Shown: in pieces, positions 63,902-64,000 of the stretch
How the letters are laid out: every line of letters begins with the position of its first letter
Position numbering within the stretch: the first letter of the stretch is position 1
From: Ornithinimicrobium sediminis
Lineage (GTDB): Bacteria; Actinomycetota; Actinomycetes; Actinomycetales; Dermatophilaceae
Direction of reading: 5' to 3'
NCBI RefSeq assembly: GCF_021272345.1
Contig: NZ_JAJSDQ010000002.1
Span: 649,494-713,493 of the forward strand
DNA: 64,000 nt
Notes under the pieces: generated by a model
Told to the model about the DNA's origin: nothing
The model's database searches: none
What the model saw: only the letters and a program-made list of their open reading frames with translations
Program-made: the position numbers and the translations under genes

Positions 63902-64000
63902 CTAGCTGTTCTGCCCATGGAGGTTGGGTACGCGGTCGGCGGGTGAGGCGCCCTTGAGTGCGGTGTGGCCGCGGTGGTGATTGTAGTGATGTAGGAAGTC
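63902..64000 (-). mobile_element. IS481-like element, 3' part of transposase (cut by window end)
   Basis: The minus strand from the window edge encodes DFLHHYNHHRGHTALKG and ends at a TAG (63902-63904). FYNHHRPHTAL-type sequence is the conserved C-terminus of IS481/IS3-type DDE transposases. The terminal repeat cannot be identified; only 13 bp separate its stop from the dhaM stop, so the element's end must lie at or inside the end of dhaM. Confidence 0.8.

Overview
The window is chromosomal DNA from a high-GC actinobacterium. Very strong third-position GC, many GTG starts, start/stop overlaps of the GTGA/ATGA type, TANNNT boxes placed 6-8 nt before start codons, and the infB-rbfA-truB-ribF, rplU-rpmA-obg-proB-proA, nadD-rsfS-gpgP and hrcA-dnaJ-rsmE-phoH-ybeY-era gene orders all fit Actinomycetota. 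The overall flavour (RNase E with a long N-terminal extension, DUF3097, LutABC, DhaKLM) suggests Micrococcales, perhaps the Intrasporangiaceae/Ornithinimicrobiaceae group. The genus cannot be fixed from the sequence alone. Coding density is high; the only stretch above 300 bases without a gene is the 310-bp leader of the RNase E gene.

Layout. 1-7.9 kb: infB (5' end outside the window), rbfA, truB, ribF, rodA and a TIGR03960-type radical SAM gene. 8.0-11.6 kb: serC-serA on the minus strand and a divergent DUF1015 gene, sitting between the radical SAM gene and its usual partner DUF2344. 11.6-20.1 kb: DUF2344, RNase E/G, L21, L27, Obg, ProB, ProA. 20.1-27.5 kb: a compact cluster built around a GTP cyclohydrolase II-RibD reductase fusion, with a zinc-ligand-less MDR dehydrogenase, a divergent 6-pyruvoyltetrahydropterin-synthase-like protein, a GT4 glycosyltransferase, a methyltransferase, a flippase-like membrane protein, a CDP-alcohol phosphatidyltransferase and a GT2 glycosyltransferase. 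I read it as an uncharacterised pathway to a pterin- or pyrimidine-derived, glycosylated and possibly lipid-linked product. 27.5-31.6 kb: a small membrane protein, nadD, rsfS, a GpgP-like phosphatase, a photolyase-family protein with swapped domain order, DUF2256/DUF3253 and a nitroreductase. 31.7 kb: tRNA-Ala(GGC).

31.9-44.3 kb is a two-carbon/three-carbon acid catabolism region: an IclR regulator, L-lactate permease, LutABC lactate oxidation, PPK2, then glcF-glcE-glcD and malate synthase as one minus-strand operon (glycolate to glyoxylate to malate). Similar TTCC-N7-GGAA-like sites lie in the iclR/lldP gap and, as a 21-bp-spaced pair, upstream of malate synthase, which suggests one IclR regulon. 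44.4-59.7 kb returns to housekeeping genes: lepA, trmB, a decayed AbiEi/DUF559-like gene, hemW, DUF4870, DUF3097, CIRCE-controlled hrcA-dnaJ, rsmE, an MFS transporter, a HIT protein, phoH, ybeY, a CNNM/CBS protein and era. 59.7-63.9 kb is a dihydroxyacetone kinase operon in which DhaM is fused to HPr and a full-length Enzyme I. The window ends in the 3' part of an IS481-like transposase.

Two sequence-level patterns cut across the annotation. At least 13 genes have a -10-like hexamer 6-8 nt before the start codon, predicting leaderless mRNAs. The octamer GTATGCCG (or its complement) occurs at least 21 times, in several reading frames, and forces codons such as ATA and TAT that are otherwise rare here.
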